DNA from: Halictus rubicundus
Lineage: Eukaryota; Arthropoda; Insecta; Hymenoptera; Halictidae
NCBI RefSeq assembly: GCF_050948215.1
Contig: NC_135150.1
Span: 15,107,943-15,171,942, forward strand
Direction of reading: 5' to 3'
DNA: 64,000 bases
Part shown: one piece after another, positions 23,010 through 35,085 of the stretch
Numbering within the stretch: the first letter of the stretch is position 1
How the letters are laid out: every line of letters begins with the position of its first letter
Notes under the pieces: model-generated
The model's input: the letters and a program-made list of their open reading frames with translations, nothing else
Databases searched by the model: none
Told to the model about the DNA's origin: nothing
Program-made: the position numbers and the translations under genes

Positions 23010-23977
23010 GATATGTCCCCATGATAAATGTCTCTTCTGTGAAAGGATAATTCAGGGTTGAAAGATGGCCAGGTTTGATGCCGATTTTTCGCATGTGAGT
23101 TTTCGGTATAATTGTTGAGATGTTGGTAGGTGGTTTCTGGTTATCCTAGCATCCTCGAGGTGCGTGGACGAGGTAATGTGGGAGAGGTCGTGGCAGGTCG
23201 GCCGGGGTCGCGCGCGAGCCACGCATGCCGGAATACAGGGTGCTCGTAAAGTCCCGATTAGAGGAGGAGGCTGGCTGTTTCGTTCCCCGGTTTGCTCGCG
23301 AGGTTCTCGCTCGGTGTGTATGCGCATCGCCACCAACAGTCGATAGGATTCTCGGAGTTCCAGGTAATATCGAGGCGAGCGTCCGTCTTGGTACGCAGCG
23401 GGCCAAGCGAGGATCGATACGGCCGGGGTTTCCAGCGTGGCGGGGACCCCGGGGTTAAACGTCGAACGTATCTCAACACCGGCCAGCCGAGTCGACGAAC
23501 GCGCGTGTAATAAGTGTACGGTGCCCTCCTGACTCCGGACGACCGGCCAGTTTCGTGATTTACGCAAAGTAATCCCATTACGGGTCGCGTCGCTCGTTAA
23601 CGTCACTCGGCCGTCCCTGCGAGGCTGGACGCGTCGTTCGCGGGGTGAACTCACGTTATCCGAACGAAATCTTGACGAATCGGACGGAGAACGATGCTGC
23701 TATTGACGATCGAGGGATATGTTGGACGCGAATCGCTTTGCAATCTGATTCTAAGCCGAGGTTTTAACGAATCGGACGTTTATGATTGAGCAGACGCGCC
23801 TGTGTGACGCTTGGACGCTTGAGAGGGCGGGCTGTAGGCTGCAATCAATTTTAGGACTATTCAGATATTTTTTAGCTTCTTAGATGGTCCGTAGGTGTTT
23901 CTTCTTTAATTTACATTTAACGAGAAATGTGAAATTTCAATAAATCATAAATCTCTTTTTATTTTATATGTTCCGTC
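23010..23977. other. Non-coding GC-rich region
   Basis: Open frames up to 200 codons overlap on both strands at 23.1-23.65 kb. They are Arg/Pro/Ser-rich with no domain and no splice logic, so I read them as composition artefacts. Confidence 0.45.
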
Positions 23978-24026
23978 TGCGACGTTTATCGTCCACGTCT
24001 TGGCGACATATATGGAGAAATCACTG
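23978..24026. mobile_element. Tc1-like MITE fragment, one end
   Basis: GACGTTTATCGTCCACGTCT followed by TGGCGACATATATGGAGAAA and TCACTG matches one end of the family at 26953-27147. The other end is absent. Confidence 0.6.
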
Positions 24027-24953
24027 TGTCTCAGGAACTGTCCGACCAATTATGGGTGAACTGACTTTTCTACGTTGAAGAACAGCACTGTGGCAATTCT
24101 GTGGCTAGAAAAAGCAAGCGATTAAGGAGAAATGGTACACACTTTAAGGAGCAATTAATCTCAATCCTCGCCCGGCTGAGCGCTCTCCGCTGATACTGGC
24201 GAAAGCGTTCTAAAAAGTGCGAACTAGGTGGTCGAGGAATGACAGGCCAATGTTAATAGCCTATTTTTGCTTTCTTTTCCATAACTGTCGGACGATTCAA
24301 AGGAATTCAACAGCCACGAGTAGTCGGAATCAGCCGCTCCAAAGAAAACGACGATTTTTCTACCTGCAACCGCAGCGTTCAGCGTTTCGTTTTCGCAAAA
24401 ATGATGTAGAACTGTTCAACCCGGGTGGTCGAAAGAACGGGGTCGGATGAACGAGGTCGTAGAATTCTTCCGGATGATTCGAGCGATGATTGAATAACGT
24501 TAATAACAGCTCCGGCAGCTGTAACTTCGCCGGTTGGCCCGTGTACACCTCGTAACTTAGAACGCAAAGAATCGACCGGACGTGAAGTCAACGCGCACGA
24601 CCGTTTTTACACCTTCGTGCCGCGACGTGGCATCCATTCGAGCACCGAGAGCGCTGGGAACAGGTGGCACTCCCTCTAAACGCGATAAAAATATACGCGT
24701 CGTAACGATTTAAAACGGGAAAAACGCCGCGGAGATACGGCGAAGAGTCGTCGTGTCAACGTTGGGAGGTTTAACAGCAGTATCTCTCCGTTTAATTTGC
24801 CGTATGCGCGGATACGCGTTACAATGTTACACTCGGGGTTCAGGGGTTTACGGGAGAACCATCTACACGGTGGCCGTGAAAACTCAGGTGCGACTCAGTC
24901 GCGGAATATTAAGAAATTGGACAGTTTCTTCTTTAATACGTTTCTGGTAAAGG
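24027..24953. other. Non-coding spacer between MITE copies
   Basis: Nothing recognisable beyond short chance open frames. Confidence 0.5.
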
Positions 24954-24955
24954 TA

Positions 24956-25149
24956 CAGTGATTTCTCTCTATATGTCGCCGAGACCTGGATGATAAACGT
25001 CGTGGAATTATCCCCACTAACGCGGGGTATACCCCTTGAGGGGCCACGGACGCCGAGGAGTGTAAACATAACATGGCTCGGGTATGTCTCCTGGACGATA
25101 CACGACGCTGGCGAGACCCGTGTTGTTGACATATATCGAGAATTCACTG
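24956..25149. mobile_element. Tc1-like MITE, complete copy A (194 bp)
   Basis: Ends CAGTGATTTCTCTCTATATG and CATATATCGAGAATTCACTG are inverted repeats of about 22 bp, flanked by TA at 24954-24955 and 25150-25151. CAGT termini with TA duplication are typical of Tc1-like elements. The interior contains GGTATGTCTCCTGGACGATA and has no open frame of note. Confidence 0.8.
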
Positions 25150-25151
25150 TA

Positions 25152-26950
25152 CCTTCTTGCTGCATAGCACATTGATCGCAAATATTCGAGGATATTGATC
25201 TTGAGAAGTGAAGACATTTTCTGCATTCTTGTTTATTTTTCTGCACTTTTGTAAGCAGGTATAACACGCGAGTTGGTTAGGGCTATCTTATGGGAAAAGC
25301 GAAATGAATTCTTCGTTGTAATGTAAAGAATTTTTGTAGAATTCATTTCAGACACGATCATTTCTTACCTGGGAATAATCCATTTTTATGAGCACGACCA
25401 TTGGACCTTCTATTTAAAATTAATAGGTGTAGAAATGTGTGAGCTACGTCCATATTTTTCAGAGAGAACGAGGTAAAAGGCTGAGGTCATTTTTATGATT
25501 GTGTGCATTAGATCTTTCATTTAAATCATATTTTAAGTTTATATTTTTGGAGAGGTATGAAGGTAAAAGTCGTAATAGCTAGTTTTCGTAAAATCCCGAG
25601 CAATTGAGTTCCGAAGTGTTGTCTATTTTTGTGTGTTGCGATGTTATCGGAATGTTTTATTATAGAAACGAGGAATTCTGGCGAATCGATGCATGGAATG
25701 ATGAAATCGCGAGCACCCTATAGGTGGAATGGGAAAGCAGTCGCCGCCGCCTGAAAATTCAGGCGGCGCACCGTAACGTTTGGTAATGGTCATGAGGCGC
25801 GACAGCCGGGAAAAGCGTCTCTGTCACGTAGGTTAATATTTAGCCAGGCATCTGGGAAAACAAAGTGAAAGGAGTACGCACCATCATCATCATCCTTCGG
25901 CGATCTTATACGACGAAGCTAGAAGCCTGTGCACACAGTTATATGGCCTATGAATCACGGCAGCCGCGCGAGTGCCCACGGTTCAGCCTGTGAGAGCTAA
26001 TTGAAACTTTTATTCGTAATTACGCTTCTCCCGGCGGTTTTTTTCTTAACACGCTCCACGGCTTATCCTTGCGGCAATCCCCGCCCGGCCGCTGTGTATT
26101 TCATCGGTTTGGAAAATACCGGCCTGTGCGCGTCCCAAGATCGTTCGCTTTAAAATAACGTCTGACATGTCCCGCCGGTATCTACACTCTCGAATTACTT
26201 CGCATACTTTACCGGTACTTCTGCCAGCGAATAATGAGTATTCGCTCACGCATCGCCTCGACGCGACACCCGATTTTACAGCTTCGAACGCCGAAAGCTG
26301 GCTGGGATTAGATCGGGCGCGATTAGAGTTGCGATTCTTCAACAGTTTCCCAACCGTGTCCCATAATAACCTCGCGCGCCGCTCCTATCGGCGAAGATTG
26401 TAACGAGCCTCGTTCGCACCTACAAGTCGATTCACCGATGTTTGAAAGTAACTGTTTACAACCGCGTCGATTTTCAATCAATTTCACGCGCGTCTTCGCC
26501 GGCCACCGTTGATAAGAAACGAAGCGCGCGCGATTAATCGAGTGAATAATTAACAGACCGTGGAGCGCCGGAGTCACCCGGTTAATCGACGCGTCGAATG
26601 TCAATCTCGGTTTCTCGCCGATCGGTGAGATCCTTGGCCGATCGATTCCGTCCGGGCAGCCGTGCAATAATGAGAGTGAGAAGAATGGAAGGAGAAATTG
26701 GAACGGGACGAGGTAACGGTGGTGCTCGCTGTTCACTTTTAGCACGGTAGTTGTGAGACCCTCGCATAAAAAAAAAATGTATATTTAATTTTGCTATCGA
26801 CGCGCATGCGACTAAAAGATTCATAGAAATATTGAGAACACAGCTGGGTTTACGTTGGTCCAGTAGCATTCCTGTCCTGTAATCTCTGGGTCGTAACTGG
26901 TGTGATGTAAACAGTGTTTTCATACCAGTAAAGCGCCACCGAGAAAACAA
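25152..26950. other. Non-coding region
   Basis: AT-rich up to about 25.7 kb, GC-richer after. No gene recognised. Confidence 0.5.
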
Positions 26951-26952
26951 TA

Positions 26953-27147
26953 CAGTGAATTCTCGATATATGTCAACAACACAGGTCGTCCAGGAGACAT
27001 ACCCGCGCCGAGTGTTATGTTTATACTCCTCGGCGTCCGAGGCCTCTCGAGCTTTGTTGCCCGTCACGGGGAATACTCCCCGGTAATGGGGATAATTCCG
27101 CGACATTTATCATCCAGGTATTAGTGACATATATAGAGATATCACTG
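26953..27147. mobile_element. Tc1-like MITE, complete copy B (195 bp), opposite orientation to copy A
   Basis: Begins CAGTGAATTCTCGATATATG and ends ACATATATAGAGATATCACTG minus one base of similarity, with TA on both sides (26951-26952 and 27148-27149). The interior matches the reverse complement of copy A. It lies only 60 bases from mariner copy 3. Confidence 0.8.
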
Positions 27148-27208
27148 TATCCCAGCGTCACTGAAATCGTGCGACACATGGCGATATAATTAATGCAAAC
27201 TAATATTA

Positions 27209-27946
27209 GGGGGACTCATAAGTAATCAATTATTTTGAAATCTAAAACAAACTTTGTAGTAAATTCAAACTTTTATTTCTTAATTTATTATATAATATCC
27301 GTCATTTTCAAGGACAGTTTGCCATTTTTTCTGCGAATTTTCAATCCCCCTCTTATAGAAATCTCAAGGTGCCTCCTTACATTTTCTACAGAAGTGAATG
27401 TTTCATTTCTTAAATAATGCTCCAGAGATCTGAAAAGATGATAGTCACGGTATGCCTTTACCATTTCGTGTAGGTGCCTTTGTATAGTTGACCATGTGGA
27501 CCCAAGGCTTCTCGATAATTCTTGTATACTTAATTTTGGATCAGCTTCCACTACAGATTTTAGGGTGTCATTATCAAATTCAACTGGTCGTCCACTTCGA
27601 GGCCTGTCAGAGAGATCGTAATCACCAGCAGCAAACCTTCTGAACCAACATTGACACTTGTTGACCTTCAATACATCTCCATAAACTTTGCAAATTTTCT
27701 TTGTTGTTATCGTTGCATTAAATCCAGCATGAAAATGAAAAAGTATGCAATGACGAATATGATCCTCGGAAGGTACGGACGCCGCCATTTTATTACAGGG
27801 TTGAAAAAAAAATTATTAGAATATTTTGAATACAGGATGCTTTACCGAAAACTGTAAGAGAATACGTGTTTCCTCTTGAACGATCGGTACAGAACTAAAG
27901 GCAAAACAAATTCTTTGCAAATAATTGATTACTTATGGGTACCCCT
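27209..27946 (-). mobile_element. mariner element, copy 3, internally deleted (~738 bp)
   Basis: Flanked by TA at 27207-27208 and 27947-27948, with terminal repeats CTCATAAGTAATCAATTATT and AATAATTGATTACTTATGGG. The transposase gene on the minus strand has lost most of its catalytic domain but is still one open frame. Confidence 0.9.
27288..27788 (-). pseudogene. mariner transposase deletion derivative with intact open frame (copy 3)
   Basis: A 166-codon frame from the native start MAASVPSEDHIRH. Residues 1 to about 114 are the complete N-terminal DNA-binding region (KKICKVYGDVLKVNK, WFRRFAAGDYDL, STIQRHLHEMVKAYR). A deletion then joins it in frame to DYHLFRSLEHYLRNETF, which follows the usual third catalytic site. 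The first two catalytic aspartate motifs are gone. A second small deletion shifts the frame, so the last ~30 residues (from ISIRGG) are not transposase sequence. It could at most make a DNA-binding, non-cleaving protein, and I see no proof that it is expressed. Confidence 0.8.
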
Positions 27947-27948
27947 TA

Positions 27949-28139
27949 TAGTTTGATAAATTAAAGTTATTCCGTGCTGAGGTTGAGCCCGGTTGCGTAG
28001 AGAATAAAAATTGTGCGGAATCTGGCTGCTTCTAGTGCTAATGAAAAATCTTTTGTCCAGCATAAGATGATCCTGGCTACCTCCTCGGCCATATTAGCTA
28101 TGTTTTCGCACTGAGCGGGTACCTTCAGCAGCGTCCAAG
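27949..28139. other. Spacer between mariner copy 3 and the small ORF
   Basis: Nothing recognised. TACCTTCAG ending at 28128 could serve as a splice acceptor for the following open frame. Confidence 0.35.
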
Positions 28140-28304
28140 ATGGAGATATACATCAAGCGCCGGGCTGGCGGTCAAGGCTCCCCGTGCTACCCCCGTGAGG
28201 TCTTCATCGGCTACCGCGACATTGAGGAATACTCGCCTCTGCACCTATCCGGTAGACCAGTTGAGGGATGGCCATGCCGTAAAGCGAATCAGAGCCGATG
28301 CTAA
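28140..28304 (+). CDS. Candidate 54-codon small ORF or exon fragment, unknown function
   Basis: The frame begins MEIYIKRRAGGQGS after CAAG, a good insect start context, and ends SRC at a TAA. Its composition is balanced (KREVFIGYRDIEE-like mix of charged and aromatic residues), unlike the Arg/Ser/Pro-rich chance frames around it, and codon third positions are mostly G or C. The frame is open 13 codons further upstream to a TAG, and an acceptor-like TACCTTCAG lies in that stretch. It may therefore be an internal exon, a short-peptide ORF or a decayed gene fragment. I recognise no family, signal peptide or domain. Coding status is a guess from composition. Confidence 0.3.
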   Translation: MEIYIKRRAGGQGSPCYPREVFIGYRDIEEYSPLHLSGRPVEGWPCRKANQSRC

Positions 28305-30844
28305 TCACTCGGCGTGCTCTCGCGCGGCGCGGCGGCCAGCCAAAGTTGCATTATCCGCGTGAAAAATAAAAGGAGCCTATGCTCGCGCGCTCGCTACTCA
28401 CCGGAGCTTCATTAGCATATGCGCTCGGTTGGCGCGGACCCCCGTTCACGTGCGTATGCTCGTCATTAGCCCGAGACGCGATTAATAATTGCCCGGGACG
28501 GTTAAGAGTCGATGCTTACTTCTTCATCGTGCGTGTACGCGCCGCCTCCCCCGTTTCCCGCCGCGAAACACGTCTGTGTTGGCCGTGGGGGCCCCGGCGT
28601 TAGTTAGGCCCGCGAATAATCGCCGGTAATTAGACCGTGGAATCCAGGCATCTTTATTACCCACGACGAGATTATATCCCGGTCGTTTAGCGTCCCGCCG
28701 GTCTTTTTGTTCCGGCCGACATTTTCATTACGGCTGACATTATATTTCACTCGCGGGGAACCGGCCGCGTAATACCAATTGAGATGGATCGACCGCGCTA
28801 GCAGCCTGTAAACGCTTTTGTAACGTGATTGATGCGTTCCGAGCGTTTCTCGGAAAGCCGTTCCGTGTTATTAGACGTGCCCGATACGTACAGTACAATG
28901 GGAGGGGAATCATCGCGTCGGCGAGAAACAACGTCGACAGCGGACGATCGCCACGCCGCATCGCGACGACTTACGTCCGGGATAATTAATAAATTTACCG
29001 CGGACGAAAAACACCTCGGTGCACCTCGCGGGATTACATCAGGCCTCGGGGGTTATCGAGAATCGCGAGGAGAGGGACAAGGGAGAGGATGCGCGATCGA
29101 TCCCGGCGCGTCGGGAATTACGTTGCCGTCGAGCGTACGCGCGTTTGATCATCGCCGGAACCATATTATTATTATTAAGCTCCTCGATACGATACGATAC
29201 GCTGCCGCCGCCACCGCCGCCGCCGCGCCGCTCCGTGTCGACGAGGTAGCGCTTTGTAAAGGCGTCTGGTTTCTCAATTACCCGGTTGCGCAACTCTTAA
29301 TTACGATGCCGCTCGGCCCGCGATAATTCGTTACAATGTGTGCTCGTTGCTTGATGCAACTGCCACTTACGTACACGCCGACACGTGTAACCCGGCCGAC
29401 GAATTTCGTCGTGGACCTTTATGCGCCATCCTTGGCACGTCACAAGGACGAACGAGTCTAGACGGCTTTTATTCGGGTCAACTTATTCGTAGAATTGAAG
29501 ACCGACGAAAAGATGTTCCTACGGTGGCGGGACTCGGTTCAGAGTCTACGAAGTCACTGTATGACATATTGCCTTTTAGGCAGGAGCATTGACTCACTGT
29601 TATCGTAATTTTGCCGATAATCTGGGTTGGCGAAGACTCTGTGGAGTACCAAGGCTGTCAGTTTCCTCCAAAAATAACAAGGATACTGTTATTAGTCCAC
29701 TCCATCGTTGCTAGTCGCAGGAATACGCACGGATCATTAGAGGATCCGATTTTTCCAGCCTTATTAGCTTTAGACTAACACTAACAATTTTTACAAGTGG
29801 TTCAGTCCTATAAAGTTGAATTGATTAAGAGTTCGGAAGATTTGATTTATTCTCAAGCCTTTTCATCCCACATGAAAAATAATCCTGAGCCTTCGATCAT
29901 TCGGTTCCTCGACTACATAAACAACGTCTCGATCCTTAAGGAAACCTAGTTGTTCAAGGACCTTTCGACGAGTGTTGCGAGCGCAACGTCCATCACGGTT
30001 ACCGCGAGATGCAGCTTTCGCAGGCTCGGCAGGCCCGAGAATTCATAAATTACTCGAGCCAACGTTTATTAAATTCCCGGCGAGCATATATTATCTGTAT
30101 CATCGTCGCTGACGCGGTACCCCACGGAACAGGTACGCAATGATATAATATCGTCGTCCACGAAAAGGTTCGTCTGCTGAACCGTTAGGAGATAGGCGCG
30201 GCAGCGGCTTTATAAACGCGACTCGTCTCGCCTTTCTCCTCTGCGAAACGGCGTTTTAATTATTACCCGGCGCATTAACCCTCGCGAACCCGTGGCCACG
30301 CACCTGCATCGAAGCGCGTGCCCCCTTTGCGTGGGCGTGCGCGAATCTCCGCCGGGAAGATGGTTCTCGGGAGATTTCACTCGACACAATTTCCGTAACG
30401 AGATTTTATCGGCGCGCATGCTATCAGCAAAAGTGGACGATGCTTCGGCTGTTCCGGACGTTCGCTTGCGTCTAGCTTCTTAATTACCGTCGCAGAAAAT
30501 AGTGTTTATCCGTTGGGGCGCATTATAATCTCGATGATAAATTGTAGAAACTTGATTTCACCTGCTGCTGGTACAATTTCTATCACGGGTCTTTATCGGT
30601 AAAAATGGACGAAGCATGAATGCTTCGACTGGTTCCATTTCCTTGTAATTTATTTCTATACCACTGCGATTTGTTTAATGATAATGCCTAGGAATATGAT
30701 TTTTGATTTTTGTTTGGTTTTACAGAGCAGCGGCTGAGATAAGACCTTTGCTCGAACCGGTTTGTCGCTCAAAAGATTTGTCACGTTTAAAAGTATTCTC
30801 CTAAAACAGCAAAGAGAATTGAAGAATTTAGGAACAGCGATATA
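28305..30844. other. Non-coding region with a GCC/CCG run
   Basis: A (CCG)n stretch lies near 29205-29232. The open frames here (up to 165 codons) overlap it on both strands and lack domains. Confidence 0.5.
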
Positions 30845-30989
30845 CAGAGACTTCTCGATATATGTCAACAACACGGGTCTTGCCAGCGTCATGTATCGTC
30901 CAGGAGACATACCTGAGCCGTGTTATATTTACACTCCTCGTCGCGACGTTTATCATCCAGGCCTCGGCGACATATATAGAGAAATCACA
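30845..30989. mobile_element. Tc1-like MITE, copy C, internally shortened (145 bp)
   Basis: Starts CAGAGACTTCTCGATATATG and ends CATATATAGAGAAATCACAG, with TA flanks. It contains GTATCGTCCAGGAGACATAC as in copy B but lacks about 50 internal bases. A further AATCACTGTATCAAG just downstream (31005-31025) echoes the terminus. Confidence 0.72.
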
Positions 30990-33900
30990 GTATCATGTGT
31001 TAGTTGTTAGAGCAATCACTGTATCAAGTTGTTAAAACGAATAATTCGATGGCTGTCATATTACCCATATTTGGCTGACAGAATTATCTCTCAAGATTTA
31101 AAAATTAATTTCTGCAGTGATAAACAGATTGTGCTAAATTTGTTATGAGATATAGGAGCAAATTTATTTATTGATAAATCTTAACTTCGTTTCCGTTTCA
31201 TGGAATAAATTGCTTCGATATTACACAATTTTTATAATTGCTGAATGGGCGATCCACGTGTTAGGTAAGCGAAGAGATTTCCTTCGTATCTTGCGATTTA
31301 TACAGAAAATTGTGTTTCGTATAAATGTTCATTGTCCAGTTTCTACAAAACAAGCAATTCTTAACAATTGCTCGTGCCTGATGATATAAAATATCGTTGT
31401 CTCAGTAGAAGGGGTTAACGACCATCGCAGAACTTGGCGTCCTTTGGTACGCGTTATAATTTCGCGGATAAACTATAAACTCTCGATGCGGACGACTAGA
31501 GGATCACAAAAGCAGCCACTTCAGTTTTATATATGCTTCATTACGAGGATAATTGTCGATTGCAAGGGCCGCGCTCCGTCTTCCGGAAACGAATCTCCGC
31601 GAAGGAACGTCGGCCGTCCGACGGTGGAACGGCAATAAAGTTACAATTTAAACCGCTCTCGAATTACAGCGCGATTCTTATCCGCCTCGGGGGAATAAAA
31701 GATCTCCGAGGCGCGTTTCCAAACTCCCGTCTTACGTCGTAACGGCGGCGGAGCCCGGGGAAGGCGAGTTTCATGTAACGTGACGAGGCAACCGTCCGGT
31801 TTCCTGCCGGCAATTACACGATCATTGAATCCACTAACCGTCGACTATGTTAAACAGGTCTCGAATAAACGCCCACGCGGTTGCGAATCGTAGCTTGCGT
31901 ATACGATCGACGACACCTTCCGAATCGCGTCGTTCCTGTTACGAGCCTAGGAGCCGAGCCTAAGAGAAATTGGCAAGTTAAAAGCCAAGACTCCGTAGAT
32001 TCGCGATAAGGTAGAGTGACCACGTTACCGACAAAAATAGTGGAAAAATGGCTTCACGTGCCTCAACTTTTCGTCCTTGTGTGAGAATATTTTTCGCTGA
32101 GAAACGGCTCATTCGAAAGAGGAAGGTTCAATCTAGCGCGCGCTGGTCATGAGCTGACGAGATTATGCAGATATTTGGTAATATAAGCGTTAGAAGTAGG
32201 CCAAAAATTGACGATGCGCTTGCCGTGGAATCCAAGTATTTTTATGCTTTATACTGAAATCGAGAGTAGCGCGGCCTAGAAAATATCTCCAGCTACAAAT
32301 TGAGCTATATTTTGTCTTGATTCTCTGCGAAATAAAGCCAAAAACTTGAAGCACGTTTCTGGCTAGTCAGAATTCATGATATCGATAATACAGAGCAAAA
32401 AATGTGACAAGTTTAGTCATAGACTTAGGACCCGTTGGATCAAGACCAAGACGGATCTTAAGTCTGTGTCTGAAGGCTGTGAATGGAAATTATTAATTAA
32501 AATGTCACGTGACTATCCCGGGCCCTTAAGAGGCAGATTCAGTGTCAAATCTTGATTTCCTCAATTTTTCACGCGAATCGGTATAAGGGACTTGCAGATG
32601 GAGTCCACAACAGTTGGATACTACAGTGTTCATTCACGACAAACAGACTGTATCTTCCCTTAATTTCTGGGACAGTTAGTTTTGACATCTGTTATGGGGG
32701 ATTGTAAAAAAGGCAGGAAGGTGAATCCGAAAGAATGAGGAGACGGTCGCAGCGGTAGCGAACAGACAAGTAGCGGATTTCGATTCGTCGGTGTCATTTG
32801 TTACGGGGGATCCCTTTTTTCCAGGAGGATAATCGTCTTCTCGGAGAGATACCGGGCCCGACCCGACTCGAGGCTCGAAAAGGCGCAGCTTGGAAATGGT
32901 AGCGGCTGAATGGAGGCGCTCTCCGGACATGAGCTTGTTCGTTCCCGAAAGAAGTCCGCGGCCGCAGAACACGGTGGTCCGTGCCGATGCAAATGCAAAT
33001 GAGCCACGTCGGCCCATATAGCGGGCGTGCATAGTGGGTCACATTAATCACTCCGGGGCCCGCCGGCCAAATCACTCGCTTTTTAGGCCCCCCCTCCCTC
33101 CTCTTTCCCGGCGCTCCTCTTCAACCTATCCGCTTTTGCGAGAGAGAGCCGGCCTCCACCGGAGTGTCGCAAATATTATCGCGAACCCGGGATTCTGCAC
33201 GACCGGTTCTCCTGCCATCCCTTTTTCGAGATAATGGCAACGAGCTTAAAACGACGGGCCCCGGGGACGAACAGGGCCCGCGGTGGGTTTCGTCTCCGAG
33301 AAAATACTTTGTCTTCCGTTCCCCCCGGGCTGTTTTGTAACTATTTGTTTCGGCCCCGTTCCCGAATTCCTGTTACCTCCCCGCCGGGATTCCGCTGGAA
33401 ATACTTCACCAGCGATCTGCTTGGTTCTTGTCAACCCCAGAACGACCCGGGATCTTTATGCCTCTACGGTGGACCCCAACCTGCGGGACTCTTGCCTTTA
33501 ATTATTCGCAGGAACGAGATTTCAAACCTCTTGGAAGAAACAATTACTTTGGATTAAAATGGTTCAACCTTTTCCTTCACTGAATACCGATTATTTCTTC
33601 TTCTCCGATGATGTAAATTTTCTCTTGTTATACCGAATTTTATATATTTATTTGAATTATGCAATTGAGTTTTACCCCGAAATAAAAATCGGTGAAATAT
33701 CATTCGAAGTTTTCTGAAGCAGATGAGAATTGCAAGCTTAGTTTTTAAGGTTATGTGTGCGTGTGCAATTTAGCAACAAATGAAGTGTGAGCAACGATAG
33801 GTTCGGGAGCATTATATTTTCATAATTATATAGAAAGATTATGTAGAAATTGATATTTGAATCCAGAAAATTGTGCTGCACTATCTGACCAATTCGTAAA

Positions 33901-35070
33901 TATGGATTCTCTAATTCTGATTATATGCTTCACATATTATTTGCATTGTTCTTTCTGCTTTGCAACCTCTTCACAAATTCGCCCGACGATTTTACGTTTC
34001 CGGAAGTTTGCGGCATCGCGCATCAGCGATTCGATCTAGCGATAAGTCAGCTGTGCGATATTCAGCGAAGATAGAGCGGAAGATACAGACGAAACAGCCG
34101 TTGGAGGCGTGCAACATCAATATCAGCGTGCTTTAGTTATCACGGGGAATTCCCCGTAGATTTGCACGGGCAATTTGTATCGAACAATTCAGCTGCTAAT
34201 GTTCGCACAAATCTCCATTTTTATTGCTCATTAAAGAGAATAAAAATCCACGAGCCACCGATTAATAAGATTGTTCTTTTTTTTTTTTTTTTTCTTTCGA
34301 AGACGGAGCAGTGTCGAGAAGGATCGCGTGTTGTATCCACTTCACTAACTAGAGTAAAAGATTTAAAGTTCGCTGCCATTAGCTCGGCATTGTCTCGGGC
34401 CGTTCTACAATGGTTCATGAGCTGATTGTCATCGCGTGAGAAGAGCACGCTGTAATCAGTCTTGAGTTTCTAGGTCGGTGAGTCGACTCGGACTACGAAA
34501 GGTGTTCTATTCTTGAACCTCGTCCGTGGTTGCACCTACAAGACCGTATTCGGCGCCACTTAAGAGCCGACAAACTTATCCGTAACTACAACCGCGCGGC
34601 AGGCACCGGCGATCGGCTCTCTCTTTAACTTCGCCGGGGTACACCGGCCGCACGGGGAGAGCAACGTATCGAGAGCAAACGGCTCTTCCGCAACGCTTAT
34701 ATGGCGGAGAGTTAAGTACGGACTCGAACAGTCGGGAATAACTCTCGGGAATGGGCCCTCGGGTCGGCCGCGTATCGTCGACGCGACTCTGCCCAGTGGA
34801 AATCAGGAGAGAGGAAAATGACGCTTTAACGAAGCAATAACGTAAGTAAAGAAAGGGTTATAGACTCGTAAGTGGCCACTTAAGACGGCAAATGAGAGCT
34901 TCTCCGGATAACGGTCCGTTTCAAGTTCACAATTGCTGAATCGGAAAATCATTCTGCGTCGGTCACGTCGAGAATCTCCAACCTTGCCGTTTGAATAGCT
35001 CCTTGGACAGTTTTGTTTAGATTTACGAACTCGCCGATCGGAAATGTTCAGTGAATCCTCCTGGAAGGAC
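30990..35070. other. Non-coding region
   Basis: No gene recognised. A poly-T run lies near 34277-34292. GC-rich stretches at 32.8-33.5 kb give overlapping chance frames on both strands. Confidence 0.5.
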
Positions 35071-35085
35071 TAATAGAACATATTA

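Noticed and set aside
23052..23654. 200-codon minus-strand open frame
   Set aside because: Same composition problem as other GC-rich frames, with several overlapping frames on the plus strand and no recognised motif.
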